From assembly GCF_945956965.1 (NCBI RefSeq), contig NZ_CAMFJS010000001.1, positions 299,191 to 363,190 on the forward strand: a DNA stretch of 64,000 nucleotides, read 5' to 3'. Source of the DNA: an uncultured Roseateles sp. Lineage in GTDB: Bacteria; Pseudomonadota; Gammaproteobacteria; Burkholderiales; Burkholderiaceae_C. The notes under the pieces were generated by a model, which had not been told where the DNA came from, ran no database searches, and worked only from the letters and a program-made list of their open reading frames with translations. The number at the start of each line of letters is the position of its first letter. The first letter of the stretch is position 1. Shown piece after piece: positions 7,905 through 18,703 of the stretch. A program made the position numbers and the translations under genes.

Positions 7905-9116
7905 ATGCAATTTGATTTGATCGTGGTTGGCGCAGGCGCGGCCGGCTTGTTTTGCGCCGGCATGGCGGGGCAGCGTGGCCAGCGCGTTTTGCTGATCGAC
8001 CACGCCGAAAAGGTGGCGGAGAAGATCCGCATATCTGGTGGCGGGCGCTGCAACTTCACCAATCGCGATGTGGGACCGGGCAACTTTCTGTCCGACAACC
8101 CGAACTTCTGCCGCTCGGCCCTGGCTCGCTACAGCTCACAAGACTTCATCAGTCTGGTGCAAAAGCATGGCATTGCGTTTCACGAAAAGCACAAGGGCCA
8201 ATTGTTTTGCGACGACTCGGCCGAGCAAATCATTGCCATGCTGTTGCGTGAATGCGAGTTGGGCAGCGTGCAACGCTGGCAGCCCTGCACCGTGGCCAGT
8301 GTCCAGCACAGTGCTGAGCGCGGCTTCGAGCTGGAAACCTCGCGCGGCCCGGTGCAGGCGCCACGCCTGGTTGTCGCCACAGGCGGCCTGCCGGTGCCCA
8401 AGATCGGCGCCAGCGACTGGGGCATGCGCTTGGCGCAACGCTTCGGACACAAGATTGTCGAGCCCCGCCCCGCCCTGGTGCCGCTGACTTTTGACGCCGA
8501 GGCTTGGGCGCCTTTCGCCAGCTTGTCGGGTTTGTCCCTCCCCGTCGCGGTCAGCACCGGCAAAGGCAAGGCCCAGGGTCGTTTTCTGGAAGATTTGCTG
8601 TTCACCCACCGCGGCTTGAGCGGCCCAGCCATTTTGCAGATCTCCAGCTTTTGGCAAGAAGGCCAGGCGCTGCGGATTGATCTAGCGCCAGAAACGGATT
8701 TGGGTGAGCAACTGCAGGCCGCCAAGAGCGACTCCAAACGACAGCTCGGCAATGTGCTGGCTGGCCTGTTCCCGCAGCGTCTGGCACAAGCCTGGCTGGA
8801 ACGCTTAGGGCTACAAGGCCAGCGGCCCATGCCGGAATGCAAGGACAAAGACCTGCAAACCCTGGCCACTCAGTTGCAAGCCTGGCAGCTCACGCCCAAT
8901 GGCAGCGAGGGCTGGCGCAAGGCCGAAGTGATGCGCGGCGGGGTCGATACCCGCGAACTCAATTCCCAGAATATGGAGAGCAAACGGGTGCCTGGCCTCC
9001 ACTTCATTGGCGAGGTGATGGATGTGACCGGCTGGCTGGGCGGCTATAACTTTCAATGGGCCTGGGCCAGTGCGGCGGCTTGTGCACGTTCACTGGAAGC
9101 AAATTTGTCAAATTGA
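7905..9116 (+). CDS. BaiN/YhiN-family FAD-dependent oxidoreductase
   Basis: 403 residues. The FAD-binding Rossmann motif VVGAGAAGLFCAG is at residues 7-19, followed by KIRISGGGRCNFTN, the signature of the HI0933/YhiN/BaiN group. The C-terminus GEVMDVTGWLGGYNFQWAWASA closes the FAD site. Substrate is unknown for most members. The start at 7905 (MQFDLIVVG) is chosen because it begins exactly at the first beta strand; the open frame upstream to 7758 is non-coding in character. Confidence 0.9.
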   Translation: MQFDLIVVGAGAAGLFCAGMAGQRGQRVLLIDHAEKVAEKIRISGGGRCNFTNRDVGPGNFLSDNPNFCRSALARYSSQDFISLVQKHGIAFHEKHKGQLFCDDSAEQIIAMLLRECELGSVQRWQPCTVASVQHSAERGFELETSRGPVQAPRLVVATGGLPVPKIGASDWGMRLAQRFGHKIVEPRPALVPLTFDAEAWAPFASLSGLSLPVAVSTGKGKAQGRFLEDLLFTHRGLSGPAILQISSFWQEGQALRIDLAPETDLGEQLQAAKSDSKRQLGNVLAGLFPQRLAQAWLERLGLQGQRPMPECKDKDLQTLATQLQAWQLTPNGSEGWRKAEVMRGGVDTRELNSQNMESKRVPGLHFIGEVMDVTGWLGGYNFQWAWASAAACARSLEANLSN

Positions 9117-9134
9117 TAAATTTCAGGCTACAAT
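9105..9134 (+). promoter_or_regulatory. Candidate rpsU promoter
   Basis: TTGTCA (9105-9110) and TACAAT (9129-9134) are separated by 18 bases. The -35 overlaps the last codons of the flavoprotein gene. Transcription would start near 9141, giving rpsU a leader of about 170 bases. Confidence 0.55.
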
Positions 9135-9310
9135 CTTCGTCTTTGCTGGCAAACCATGCGCGTCGATTCGCCACTGATCCAATTTAAATATTGGTTTGGT
9201 GCTGAGGCGGATTTCCGGATAAGCCGTTTCAGACGCTTTTCAGAACGTAGTTCAATGTTCTAAAAAGTGACTGGCGAACACCGAGCGCTACTTGAAGGAA
9301 TTACCTTTTC

Positions 9311-9523
9311 ATGACCACTATTCGCGTCAAAGAGAACGAGCCATTTGATGTGGCACTGCGCCGCTTCAAGCGCACTATCGAAAAACTGGGCTTGCTGACC
9401 GATCTGCGCGCCCGCGAGTTTTACGAGAAGCCCACGGCTGAGCGTAAGCGCAAGAAGGCTGCTGCCGTCAAGCGTCACTACAAGCGCGTGCGCAGCATGC
9501 AGCTGCCCAAGAAGCTGTACTGA
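9311..9523 (+). CDS. rpsU: 30S ribosomal protein S21
   Basis: 70 residues, highly basic, beginning [21 protein letters not shown] and ending [15 protein letters not shown], full length for S21. It binds the platform of the small subunit and helps recognition of the mRNA 5' region. A GAAGGA ribosome-binding site lies upstream. It is followed by an intrinsic terminator, with yqeY downstream, a common arrangement. Confidence 0.97.
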
Positions 9524-9582
9524 TCCCTTCGATACTCGCAAGTTGCCCCGGCATCTTGCGAAGTTCAGAGATCTGCTAGAAA

Positions 9583-9619
9583 GAGCCCGCACAGGACGCT
9601 GTCGCGGGCTTTTTCTTTT
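9583..9619 (+). terminator. Intrinsic terminator after rpsU
   Basis: AGCCCGC (9584-9590) pairs with GCGGGCT (9604-9610), extended inside by ACAG/CTGT, followed by TTTTCTTTT. This is a strong rho-independent terminator, isolating rpsU from yqeY. Confidence 0.88.
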
Positions 9620-9670
9620 ACTCCCCCACCCTTTCCACCTATCACCTTCCCTCTCTGCCAAGGACTAGCC

Positions 9671-10117
9671 ATGAGCTTGAAAGACCGCATCACCGACGAC
9701 ATGAAGAACGCCATGCGCGCCAAGGAAGCCGACAAGCTGACCACCATCCGTGGCCTGCTGGCAGCCGTGAAGCAAAAGGAAGTGGATGAGCGTGTGGTGG
9801 TGGACGATGTGGCCTTGATCGCCATCGTCGACAAGCTGGTCAAGCAACGCAAGGATTCCATCACCCAATTCATCGCCGGTGGCCGCCAAGATTTGGCCGA
9901 CAAGGAAGCCGCCGAGCTGAGCATCCTTGAAGCCTATCTGCCGCAACGCATGTCGGCCGAAGAAATCACGGCCGCCGTTGGCGCCATCGTGAGCGAGTTG
10001 GGCGCCAAGGGCCCGGCCGATATGGGCCGTGTGATGGCCGCAGTCAAGGCGCAGCTGGCAGGCAAGGCCGATATGGGCCTGGTGTCGGGCGCCGTCAAGC
10101 AAGCCCTCAGCAACTGA
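9671..10117 (+). CDS. GatB/YqeY-domain protein
   Basis: 148 residues, the standard YqeY size. MSLKDRITDDMKNAMRAKE at the start and the C-terminal GPADMGRVMAAVKAQLAGKADMG are the family signatures shared with the tail domain of GatB. The fold is thought to interact with tRNA, but the cellular role of free-standing YqeY is not established. It lies downstream of rpsU after a terminator and 25 bases before the next gene, so the two could be co-transcribed. Confidence 0.92.
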   Translation: MSLKDRITDDMKNAMRAKEADKLTTIRGLLAAVKQKEVDERVVVDDVALIAIVDKLVKQRKDSITQFIAGGRQDLADKEAAELSILEAYLPQRMSAEEITAAVGAIVSELGAKGPADMGRVMAAVKAQLAGKADMGLVSGAVKQALSN

Positions 10118-10142
10118 GTTCAAGCCAAGCGAGGTCTGCCCC

Positions 10143-10484
10143 ATGAGCCTACCTATCCAAGCCCTGACGCCTGAGCTGTGCGTGGCCCCGCAATTGGCGC
10201 CGCAAGCCATGCAAGAAGCCGCAGACGCCGGCTTCAAGAGCGTGATCAACAATCGCCCTGATTTCGAGGGCGGCCCCGATCAGCCCACCAGCGCCGACAT
10301 GGCCCAGGCCGCTGCGGCGGCGGGCCTCGCCTACCATCACCTGCCTGTGCAGGGCGGCTACCAGTCCCCGGAGGAAATCCAAGCCTTCCGCGAGCTGCTG
10401 GACAGCCTGCCCAAGCCGATTCTGGCTTTTTGCCGCTCGGGCGCGCGCTCAACGCGCCTGTTTGCCGCCGCCTCGGCACTCTGA
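10143..10484 (+). CDS. Beta-lactamase-hydrolase-like phosphatase (TIGR01244 family)
   Basis: 113 residues of the small dual-specificity phosphatase-like family named after the N-terminal domain of Blh. FKSVINNRPDFEG near residues 34-46 is typical, and the P-loop FCRSGARSTRL (Cys near 99) is the Cys-x5-Arg active site. Whether it acts as a phosphatase or sulfurtransferase is unproven. The protein ends soon after the P-loop. Confidence 0.82.
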   Translation: MSLPIQALTPELCVAPQLAPQAMQEAADAGFKSVINNRPDFEGGPDQPTSADMAQAAAAAGLAYHHLPVQGGYQSPEEIQAFRELLDSLPKPILAFCRSGARSTRLFAAASAL

Positions 10485-10557
10485 TTCCTCGGTAGTTTCC
10501 CTGGATCAGCCGCGTTTTGCCCGGCAAGGGCAGCGCGCCTCGCTACAGTGACGCATC

Positions 10558-10582
10558 GGGCGCCTTGCGCCCTTCACTTTTT
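10558..10582 (+). terminator. Intrinsic terminator before the TRAP operon
   Basis: GGGCGC (10558-10563), loop CTT, GCGCCC (10567-10572), then TTCACTTTTT. It would end transcripts from yqeY and its neighbour 37 bases before the TRAP small permease. Confidence 0.65.
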
Positions 10583-10618
10583 GTTGGTTTGGCACTTGCC
10601 GCCGGCAGAGGATGTGTC

Positions 10619-11223
10619 ATGAATGCCCTTCTTGCCCTTGCCCGGGCGATCGACCGACTCAGCGCCCGCTTTGGCCGCCTGGCCAGTTGGGCGGTGCTGC
10701 TGTCTTGCCTGATCAGCGCCGCCAATGCCCTGGTTCGCTATGGCTTTGACTACAGCGCCAACGCCTTCACCGAAATCCAGTGGTACCTCTTTGCTGCCTG
10801 CGTGATGCTGGGCGCGGCCGAGGTGCTCAAGCTCAACGAGCATGTGCGGGTGGACTTGCTCTACAGCCGCCTGTCCGGGCGCGGCAAGGTCTGGCTGGAC
10901 TTATTGGGCCTGGTGTTTTTTCTGCTGCCCGTCATGGCTTACCTGGCCTGGCTGTCCGCAGATATGTTCTGGCTCAAGCTCAGCACCGGCATGCAGCCCG
11001 GCGATAGCGTGGCCAGCTTGGGCCTCGGGCCCTATCTGTGGAAGTTGCTCAGCAGCGGCGAAGTGTCAGCCAATGCCGGTGGACTGATCCGCTGGCCGGC
11101 TGCACTGCTGCTGCCGCTGGGCTTTGCACTCGTCGGCCTCCAAGGCCTGGCCGAGTTGATCAAGCGCATGGCCTGGCTGAACCATCGCCTAGAGATGGAC
11201 ATCCACTACGAACGGCCGCTGCA

Positions 11224-11227
<4 letters not shown>
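10619..11227 (+). CDS. TRAP transporter small permease (DctQ type)
   Basis: 202 residues with four transmembrane segments. The sequence NAFTEIQWYLFAACVMLGAAE and the following HVRVDLLYSRLS are the DctQ-family core. It pairs with the large permease downstream (ATGA overlap at 11224) to import an organic acid with a sodium gradient. I use the ATG at 10619; the open frame starts earlier but crosses the terminator at 10558. The large loop between helices 3 and 4 is longer than in minimal DctQ proteins, as in the TakQ-like subgroup. Confidence 0.9.
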
Positions 11228-12759
<1,532 letters not shown>

Positions 12760-12835
12760 GGCGAACCGGCTCCTTAACAATCAAGCTGGGCCGGCCGCGC
12801 CAACGCGATCACGGCCTGAGCTAGAACGCACTAGC

Positions 12836-13918
12836 TTAGAGCTTTTGCGACTGCATGAAGTCGTCGAACTTCGCCTCGGTGAAGCGGAACCAGATGTTTT
12901 GGTCGCGGCGGAAAGTGACGAAGTCTTCGTAGACCTTTTTCCAGCGCGGGTTCTTGGCCGATAGCTCAGCATAGACAGCTTGCGACTCCTTGAACGCGAT
13001 GTCCATCACGTCCTTGGGGAAGGGGAAGAGCTTGGTGCCTGAGCCCACCAATTGCTTGAGCGCTTGCGGATTTCTGGCGTCGTACTTGGCCTGCATATCC
13101 ACATGCACCATGGCGGAGGCGCACTCGACGATGGCTTTGTACTCGGCGGAGAGGCTATCAAAGGACTTGGTGTTGATGAAGAAATCCACCTGCGGGCCGC
13201 CTTCCCACCAGGCCGGGTAGGCGTAGAAGGGCGCCACCTTGTTGAAGCCCAGCTTCTGGTCGTCGTAAGGGCCCACCCACTCGGCCGCGTCCACCGTACC
13301 TTTTTCCAGGGCCGAATAGATCTCGCCACCCGGCAGATTCAGCGGCACGGTGCCCATGCGCTCCAGGATCCGGCCGGCAAAACCGCCGACGCGGAATTTG
13401 AGGCCCTTCATATCCGCCACCGACTTGATTTCCTTGCGGAACCAGCCGCCCATCTGTGCGCCGGTATTGCCGCCGGGGAAATTGATGATGTTGTAGCCGC
13501 GGTAGAACTCGCGCATCAGCTTGAGACCATTGCCCTCCACCATCCAGGCCGTCATTTGCCGGCTATTCAGGCCGAAGGGGATGGCGCAGCCCAGGGCGAA
13601 GGTTTCGTCCTTGCCGAAAAAATAATAGGGCGCGGTATGCGCCATCTCGACTGCGCCGCTTTGCACGCCGTCCACCACCTGGCCCGGCGGCATCAGTTCG
13701 CCACCGGCGTGGGTGGAGATCTGGAACTTGCCGCCACTCAGCTCGCCGACCTTCTTGGCGAAAAGCTCGGCTGCGCCATACAGCGTGTCCAGCGACTTCG
13801 GGAAGCTCGAGGCCAGGCGCCAGCGAATGGCCGTCTGCGCATGCACCACAGCGGGTGCGGCGCCGGCGGCCAGAACACCCGCCAAGCCGGCGTGGCTAAC
13901 GAAGGATCGACGTTGCAT
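12836..13918 (-). CDS. TRAP solute-binding protein (DctP/TakP-like, 2-oxoacid type)
   Basis: 360-residue periplasmic binding protein. It begins with a twin-arginine-like signal (MQRRSFVSHAG, cleavage after VHAQ near residue 28). FPGGNTGAQMGGWFRKEI and LKFRVGGFAGRI resemble the TakP group that binds alpha-keto acids such as pyruvate; the second contains the conserved substrate-binding Arg. The ATG at 13918 follows an AGGAGA site. It is convergent with the TRAP permeases instead of in their operon. Substrate is inferred from motif similarity. Confidence 0.88.
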   Translation of the reverse strand: MQRRSFVSHAGLAGVLAAGAAPAVVHAQTAIRWRLASSFPKSLDTLYGAAELFAKKVGELSGGKFQISTHAGGELMPPGQVVDGVQSGAVEMAHTAPYYFFGKDETFALGCAIPFGLNSRQMTAWMVEGNGLKLMREFYRGYNIINFPGGNTGAQMGGWFRKEIKSVADMKGLKFRVGGFAGRILERMGTVPLNLPGGEIYSALEKGTVDAAEWVGPYDDQKLGFNKVAPFYAYPAWWEGGPQVDFFINTKSFDSLSAEYKAIVECASAMVHVDMQAKYDARNPQALKQLVGSGTKLFPFPKDVMDIAFKESQAVYAELSAKNPRWKKVYEDFVTFRRDQNIWFRFTEAKFDDFMQSQKL

Positions 13919-13935
13919 GAAAGGTCTCCTGATCA

Positions 13936-13957
13936 GTTGTGAGTTTTCTATCACAAC
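13936..13957 (-). promoter_or_regulatory. Candidate operator upstream of the TRAP binding protein
   Basis: A perfect inverted repeat with 7-base half sites GTTGTGA and TCACAAC separated by 8 bases. A -10-like TAGAAT sits on the minus strand at 13964-13959, so the repeat would cover the transcription start, as expected for a repressor site. No -35 is clear. Confidence 0.5.
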
Positions 13958-14017
13958 GATTCTAGGGAAGCCTCTCCACCCTTCCGCAGGGGCAAACCCG
14001 CCCCGCAGCTATCGTCT

Positions 14018-15439
14018 TCAGCTGCCGGCGAGCTTCATCTTGCTGATCAGCAGCGAGCCGACCGTCTTGCCACCCATGGTGTAGGTGTCGCGGCCGATAC
14101 CGATGATGTTTTGGAACATCTCAGGCAGGCTGCCGGCAATGGTCACCTCATGCACGGGGAAGGCGATTTCGCCGTTCTCGACCCAATAGCCACTGGCACC
14201 GCGCGAGTAGTCGCCGGTGACGTAGTTAACGCCCTGCCCCATCAACTCGGTCACGAACAAACCCGTGCCCAGGCGGCGCAGCATGGTGGGCAGATCGTCG
14301 CCCGGTGCGGTGAAGCGACTGGTCATGCGCAGATTGTGCGAACCACCGGCATTGCCGGTCGTCTTCATGCCTAGCTTGCGGGCCGTGTAGGTGGACAAGA
14401 AATAGCCTTGCAAAACGCCGGCATCGACCACCTTGCGGGCACGTGTGGTGACGCCTTCGTCGTCGAAGGGCGAGCTGCCCTTGCCCTTGCGCTCATGCGG
14501 GTCTTCGGCGATGTCAATGTGCGAGGCCAGCACCGGCTTGCCCAGGCTGTCGAGCAAGAAACTGGCGCGGCGATACAGCGCCCCGCCGCTGGTGGCCTGC
14601 ACCAAAGCCCCCAAGATGCCCGCAGCCGCGGAGTTCTCGAACAGCACCGGCACCTCGGCCGTGGCCACCCGGCGCGACTTCAGGCGCGACAAGGCGCGTT
14701 CAGCGGCATAGCGGCCGATAGCCTCAGGCGAAGCCAGATCCTTGGCGTCGCGCATGGAGCTGTACCAGGCGTCGCGCTGCATATTCGCTCCGCGCCCAGC
14801 GATAGGCGCCACCGAGATGGAATGGCGCGAGCTGGCATAGCCACCCCGGAAGCCGCGGCTATTACCCGAATAGAAATGCGAGGTCTGGGCCGAGACGGCA
14901 GCGCCTTCGCTATTGGTGATGCGCTTGTCGGTGGCAAAAGTGGCAGCCTCGCAGCGCAGGGCGATCTGCGCAGCCTCGTGCGCATCGATGGCCCAGGGGT
15001 GGAACAAGTCCAGCTCCGGCCGCGTGCTGGCGTCCAGCGACAGATCTTCCGGATCAGGCAGGCCGGCGACAGGATCCTCGGCCGTGAAGCGGGCGATGTC
15101 GAAGGCAGCGCGCACCGTGTCGCGCAGCGCTTTAGGCGAAAAATCGGAGGTGCTGGCATTGCCGCGGCGCTGGCCCACATAGACAGAGATGCCCAGGGAC
15201 TTGTCGCGGTTGCGCTCCACATTCTCCAACTCGCCCATGCGGGTGGACACCGACAGGCCGCAGCCCTCCGACACCTCGGCCCCAGCATCGCTCGCGCCGA
15301 TGCGCTTGGCCTCGGCCAACACATCCTCGATCAACTCCTGAAACTGCTCCACCCGGTAGGCAAAACCGCTGCCCACGGCGGACGATTGGGCGGATTGAGA
15401 GGGCGAAATAGGCGAGGAAGGCAGGTCGAGCTTGGGCAT
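14018..15439 (-). CDS. pmbA: TldE/PmbA metalloprotease-like protein
   Basis: 473 residues, typical for PmbA. It carries the N-terminal GISVYVGQRRGNAST region and the C-terminal TRARKVVDAGVLQGYFLSTYTARKLG and YSRGASGYWVENGEI blocks. PmbA (TldE) forms a heterodimer with zinc protease TldD, which trims unstructured peptides and antitoxins; TldD itself is not in this window. The ATG at 15439 is chosen because upstream codons are not conserved. It is divergent from darP, the usual arrangement. Confidence 0.92.
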   Translation of the reverse strand: MPKLDLPSSPISPSQSAQSSAVGSGFAYRVEQFQELIEDVLAEAKRIGASDAGAEVSEGCGLSVSTRMGELENVERNRDKSLGISVYVGQRRGNASTSDFSPKALRDTVRAAFDIARFTAEDPVAGLPDPEDLSLDASTRPELDLFHPWAIDAHEAAQIALRCEAATFATDKRITNSEGAAVSAQTSHFYSGNSRGFRGGYASSRHSISVAPIAGRGANMQRDAWYSSMRDAKDLASPEAIGRYAAERALSRLKSRRVATAEVPVLFENSAAAGILGALVQATSGGALYRRASFLLDSLGKPVLASHIDIAEDPHERKGKGSSPFDDEGVTTRARKVVDAGVLQGYFLSTYTARKLGMKTTGNAGGSHNLRMTSRFTAPGDDLPTMLRRLGTGLFVTELMGQGVNYVTGDYSRGASGYWVENGEIAFPVHEVTIAGSLPEMFQNIIGIGRDTYTMGGKTVGSLLISKMKLAGS

Positions 15440-15606
15440 GAATATGAGCTTTGGGAGTGAAGCGGCCGACAAATCAGCAGAGCCGTAAGACCCGGCTGGG
15501 CGGCAAAGCGCAGAACTGGGGGACAATCATAAGGTCGCGGAGCCATGCCAGCGCATCCGCAGCCGCTTTACTCAAAGCGCGCCAAAACCAGCAGCACCGC
15601 AGCAAT

Positions 15607-16182
15607 ATGAGAACACAAGAAGAATTCCCCTCAGAGGACGACGACTTTGATCGCCCCAGCAAAAGCCAGCTCAAGCGCGAAATGATTGAGTTGCAGGATC
15701 TGGGTGAAGATCTGCTGACCTTGCCGGCCAGCCGCATCGAGCCCCTGAATCTGCCCGAAATCCTGGCCGACGCCATCAAGGCGGCCAAGAAGATCACCGC
15801 CCACGAGGGCCGCCGCCGCCAGATGCAATACATCGGCAAGCTGATGCGCCGGGTCGACCCCGCGCCGCTGCGCGAGGCTGTTGCCGCCTTCAAGCTCGGC
15901 CATGCCAAGGACAGCCTGGCCCTGCACCAGAGTGAAGCGTGGCGCGAGCGGCTATTGAAGGACGATGCCGCCCTGCAAAGCTTCATCCAGGAGCACGACG
16001 GCATTGATGTGCAGCAGTTGCGCAGCCTCGTGCGCGCCGCCCGCAAAGATGCCGCACAAGTGCCTGAAAAGCGCAGCGGCCGCGCCTATCGCGACCTGTT
16101 CCAGTTCATCAAGGCCGAACAATTGCGCGTCAACCCGCAGGAGGCAGCGTCTGCGCACGATGAGGATGGCGCCGATGAGTGA
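15607..16182 (+). CDS. darP: Ribosome biogenesis protein DarP (YjgA, DUF615)
   Basis: 191 residues. SKSQLKREMIELQDLGEDLL near residues 17-36 and RRRQMQYIGKLMRRVDP near residues 74-90 are the DUF615 signatures. YjgA/DarP associates with late 50S precursors and promotes subunit maturation. The start at 15607 gives the acidic MRTQEEFPSEDDD N-terminus. It overlaps the mog start by 8 bp. Confidence 0.93.
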   Translation: MRTQEEFPSEDDDFDRPSKSQLKREMIELQDLGEDLLTLPASRIEPLNLPEILADAIKAAKKITAHEGRRRQMQYIGKLMRRVDPAPLREAVAAFKLGHAKDSLALHQSEAWRERLLKDDAALQSFIQEHDGIDVQQLRSLVRAARKDAAQVPEKRSGRAYRDLFQFIKAEQLRVNPQEAASAHDEDGADE

Positions 16183-16789
16183 AGCCAAGCCTGCGCCGAC
16201 ATCGGAGCCGGTACGCATTGGCATCGTCTCCATCAGTGACCGCGCCAGCAGCGGCATTTACGAAGACAAAGGTCTCCCGGCCTTGCAAGACTGGTTGAGC
16301 CGCGCGCTGCGCAACCCGGTCAGCTTTGAGCCACGCCTGATTCCCGACGAGCGCGCGCTGATCGCCCAGACCTTGCGCGAACTGGTGGACGAGGCCAAGT
16401 GCGATCTGGTGCTGACCACCGGCGGCACCGGCCCGGCGCTACGCGACGTCACGCCCGAGGCGACGCTGGACGTGGCCGATAAGGAAATGCCCGGCTTCGG
16501 CGAGCAGATGCGGCAGATCTCGCTGCGCTTTGTGCCCACAGCCATTCTGTCGCGCCAGGTGGCGGTGATTCGCGGCCAGGCGCTGATCATCAATCTGCCC
16601 GGTCAGCCCAAGGCAATTGCCGAAACGCTGGAAGGCCTCAAGAGTTCAGACGGCGATACCCTGGTGGCCGGTATTTTTGCGGCCGTGCCTTATTGCATCG
16701 ATCTGATTGGCGGCCCTTATCTGGAATGCCGCGAAGAAGTGATCAAGGCATTTCGGCCTAAGTCCGCGCAGCGGCCTGTAGCCGGCTGA
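16175..16789 (+). CDS. mog: Molybdopterin adenylyltransferase
   Basis: 204 residues. IGIVSISDRASSGIYEDKG near the start and LVLTTGGTGPALRDVTPEAT are the MogA/MoaB nucleotide- and pterin-binding signatures. The enzyme adenylates molybdopterin before molybdenum insertion by MoeA. The YEDKG stretch and overall length favour Mog over MoaB. The ATG at 16175 overlaps darP. A GCATGGCT/AGCCATGC hairpin follows at 16797-16814 without a T run. Confidence 0.9.
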   Translation: MSEAKPAPTSEPVRIGIVSISDRASSGIYEDKGLPALQDWLSRALRNPVSFEPRLIPDERALIAQTLRELVDEAKCDLVLTTGGTGPALRDVTPEATLDVADKEMPGFGEQMRQISLRFVPTAILSRQVAVIRGQALIINLPGQPKAIAETLEGLKSSDGDTLVAGIFAAVPYCIDLIGGPYLECREEVIKAFRPKSAQRPVAG

Positions 16790-16862
16790 GTGCAGCGCAT
16801 GGCTGGAGCCATGCCCTGCCCCAGACGCGTGAGCAAAGCAGTTTCGCGAGCAGCGCCGTTGC

Positions 16863-17639
16863 TTACTTGACCAAGCGGCTCAGTGACGCCGCATCAAAGG
16901 TTTCATCCTGCTGCGCATCTTCCGGCACGCAATTACCCATCTTCTCGCCCGAGGCGGCGGAGAGCTTGCACACCGCCTGCCATAGCAAGGCAATTTGATG
17001 GTCTTGCAGAGCCGCGCTGTCGATCAAACCGCGCATGGCTTGCGCCATCGGGTCATCGCCTTGCGACACACCGTAGGCCGAGAAACCCATGCGCGCGGCC
17101 ACCTCCTCGCGCTTGGCATCGGCCTTGGCTTCGATGATGCGGGCCGGGTTGCCCACGGCGGTGGCGCCGGCCGGCACCGGCTTGGTGACTACCGCGCCCG
17201 AGCCCACGCGGGCGCCGGCACCCACGGTGAAGCCGCCCAACACGCAAGCATTGGCGCCGATGATGACGCCAGCCTCCAGCGTGGGGTGGCGCTTGGCGCC
17301 CTTGACCAGCGCAGTGCCGCCCAGAGTCACGCCCTGGTAAATGGTGCAGCCTTCGCCGATTTCGGCCATCTCACCGATGACGATGCCCATGCCGTGGTCG
17401 ATGAAGACACGGCGCGCGATGGTGGCGCCGGGATGAATTTCGATGCCTGTGAAAAAGCGCCCCAGGTGCGAGATGAAGCGGCCCGCCCACTTCATGCCAT
17501 GGGTCCAGCACCAGTGCGCCACGCGATGGAACATCAGAGCATGCAGGCCGGGATAGCAGGTCAGCACCTCCCAGGCGGATCGAGCCGCGGGGTCGCGCTC
17601 AAGAATGCAGGCAATGTCTTCGCGCAGGCGATTGAACAT
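16863..17639 (-). CDS. cysE: Serine O-acetyltransferase
   Basis: 258 residues. The N-terminal helical part contains [20 protein letters not shown], followed by the left-handed beta-helix with catalytic [16 protein letters not shown] and YQGVTLGG, ending in [22 protein letters not shown]. It makes O-acetylserine for cysteine synthesis. The tail after the beta-helix (about 85 residues) is longer than in the short Bacillus-type enzymes and is rich in Ala/Gln. A single gene, leftward, downstream of trmJ by 137 bases. Confidence 0.94.
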   Translation of the reverse strand: MFNRLREDIACILERDPAARSAWEVLTCYPGLHALMFHRVAHWCWTHGMKWAGRFISHLGRFFTGIEIHPGATIARRVFIDHGMGIVIGEMAEIGEGCTIYQGVTLGGTALVKGAKRHPTLEAGVIIGANACVLGGFTVGAGARVGSGAVVTKPVPAGATAVGNPARIIEAKADAKREEVAARMGFSAYGVSQGDDPMAQAMRGLIDSAALQDHQIALLWQAVCKLSAASGEKMGNCVPEDAQQDETFDAASLSRLVK

Positions 17640-17776
17640 GATGGGGCGTGGGCAGGGGAGCCGGATCGAAACAGGGGTCGGTCAGTTTAGCGGGCCGCGC
17701 CGAATCCCGTTTGGCGCGCGCTCATTCGGTCACTGCGCTAAGGCTTTCTGCTGGCAGTCCAGCGAGCAGGCAAAGC

Positions 17777-18529
17777 TCAGTCTTCGTTGCCCGCTTCACG
17801 CTTGGCACCCACACCCGCAGCCGCCGCTGTCTTGATCATGGCGCGCGCCACGCCGCGCCAGATATGCACCTCTTCCTTGGTCAGCTGCGCGCGATTGAAC
17901 AGCTGATTCAGGCGCGGCATAAGCTTGCCGGGGAGCTTGGGATCCAGATAGTCAATCGCCTCCAAGCCCTGCTGCAAATGCGTCAGCAGACCTTGCACGG
18001 CCGGCATATCGGCCAGCTGCGGGTCGGGCGTGCGCGCCTGCACCACAAAGCCGCCCAGGGCTTGGCGCCAGTCATAGGCCAGCAGTTGCACGGCCTGGGC
18101 CAGATTGAGCGAGCCGTAGTCGGGGTGGGTGGGAATCGACAAAACGGCGTGGCAGCGATACACATCCTCATTGCTCATGCCATAACGCTCGGAGCCGAAC
18201 ACCAGCGCCAGTTTGTGATCACTGGCGGCCAGCTCGGTAAACAAATCGCGCGGGGCGCGCAGCGGCGGGCCGAAGTCACGCGGCGTCATGGCCGTGGCGC
18301 AGGCAAAGGTGCAGCCGTCCAGGGCCTCTTCGAGCGTGGCGACGATGCGCGCGCGCGCCAGAATATCGGCCGCGCCACTGGCCATAGCCACGGTTTCTTC
18401 CTGGCACAACACGTCAGCAAAGCGCGGCGCCACCAGCACCAACTCGGAAAAACCCATCACCTTCATGGCCCGGGCGGTGCTGCCCACATTGCCCGGATGG
18501 CTGGTTTGAATCAGAACAAAACGTGTCAT
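17777..18529 (-). CDS. trmJ: tRNA (cytidine/uridine-2'-O)-methyltransferase TrmJ
   Basis: 250 residues with the SPOUT knot. The N-terminus MTRFVLIQTSHPGNVGSTAR, ALVFGSERYGMSNED and SLNLAQAVQLLAYD are the three SPOUT motifs. TrmJ methylates the ribose at position 32 of several tRNAs. The ATG at 18529 matches the family start; an upstream start at 18550 adds only seven residues. Divergent from suhB across 174 bases that contain a TAAAAT -10-like element (18578-18583). Confidence 0.93.
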   Translation of the reverse strand: MTRFVLIQTSHPGNVGSTARAMKVMGFSELVLVAPRFADVLCQEETVAMASGAADILARARIVATLEEALDGCTFACATAMTPRDFGPPLRAPRDLFTELAASDHKLALVFGSERYGMSNEDVYRCHAVLSIPTHPDYGSLNLAQAVQLLAYDWRQALGGFVVQARTPDPQLADMPAVQGLLTHLQQGLEAIDYLDPKLPGKLMPRLNQLFNRAQLTKEEVHIWRGVARAMIKTAAAAGVGAKREAGNED

Positions 18530-18703
18530 AAGTTGGCCGTCGCACAGCAAAGCTCGACGCGCACAGGTTTAAGCGGTTAAAATCAGGGATTATCCGGGGT
18601 CGCCAAGCCGACTCTGCGAGATGCTCTTTATTTTTGCCAGTCCACCTCACCCGCTGCCTTTTCTTCGTAAAAGCGTCAGCGGTCAAATATCAAGGTTCTT
18701 CGA

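Noticed and set aside
12819..12836. AGCTAG/CTAGCT hairpin between the convergent TRAP genes as a terminator
   Set aside because: Stem of only six bases and no T run; too weak to claim.
16797..16814. Hairpin GCATGGCT/AGCCATGC after mog as a terminator
   Set aside because: No T run on either strand and only an 8-bp stem; not enough to call.
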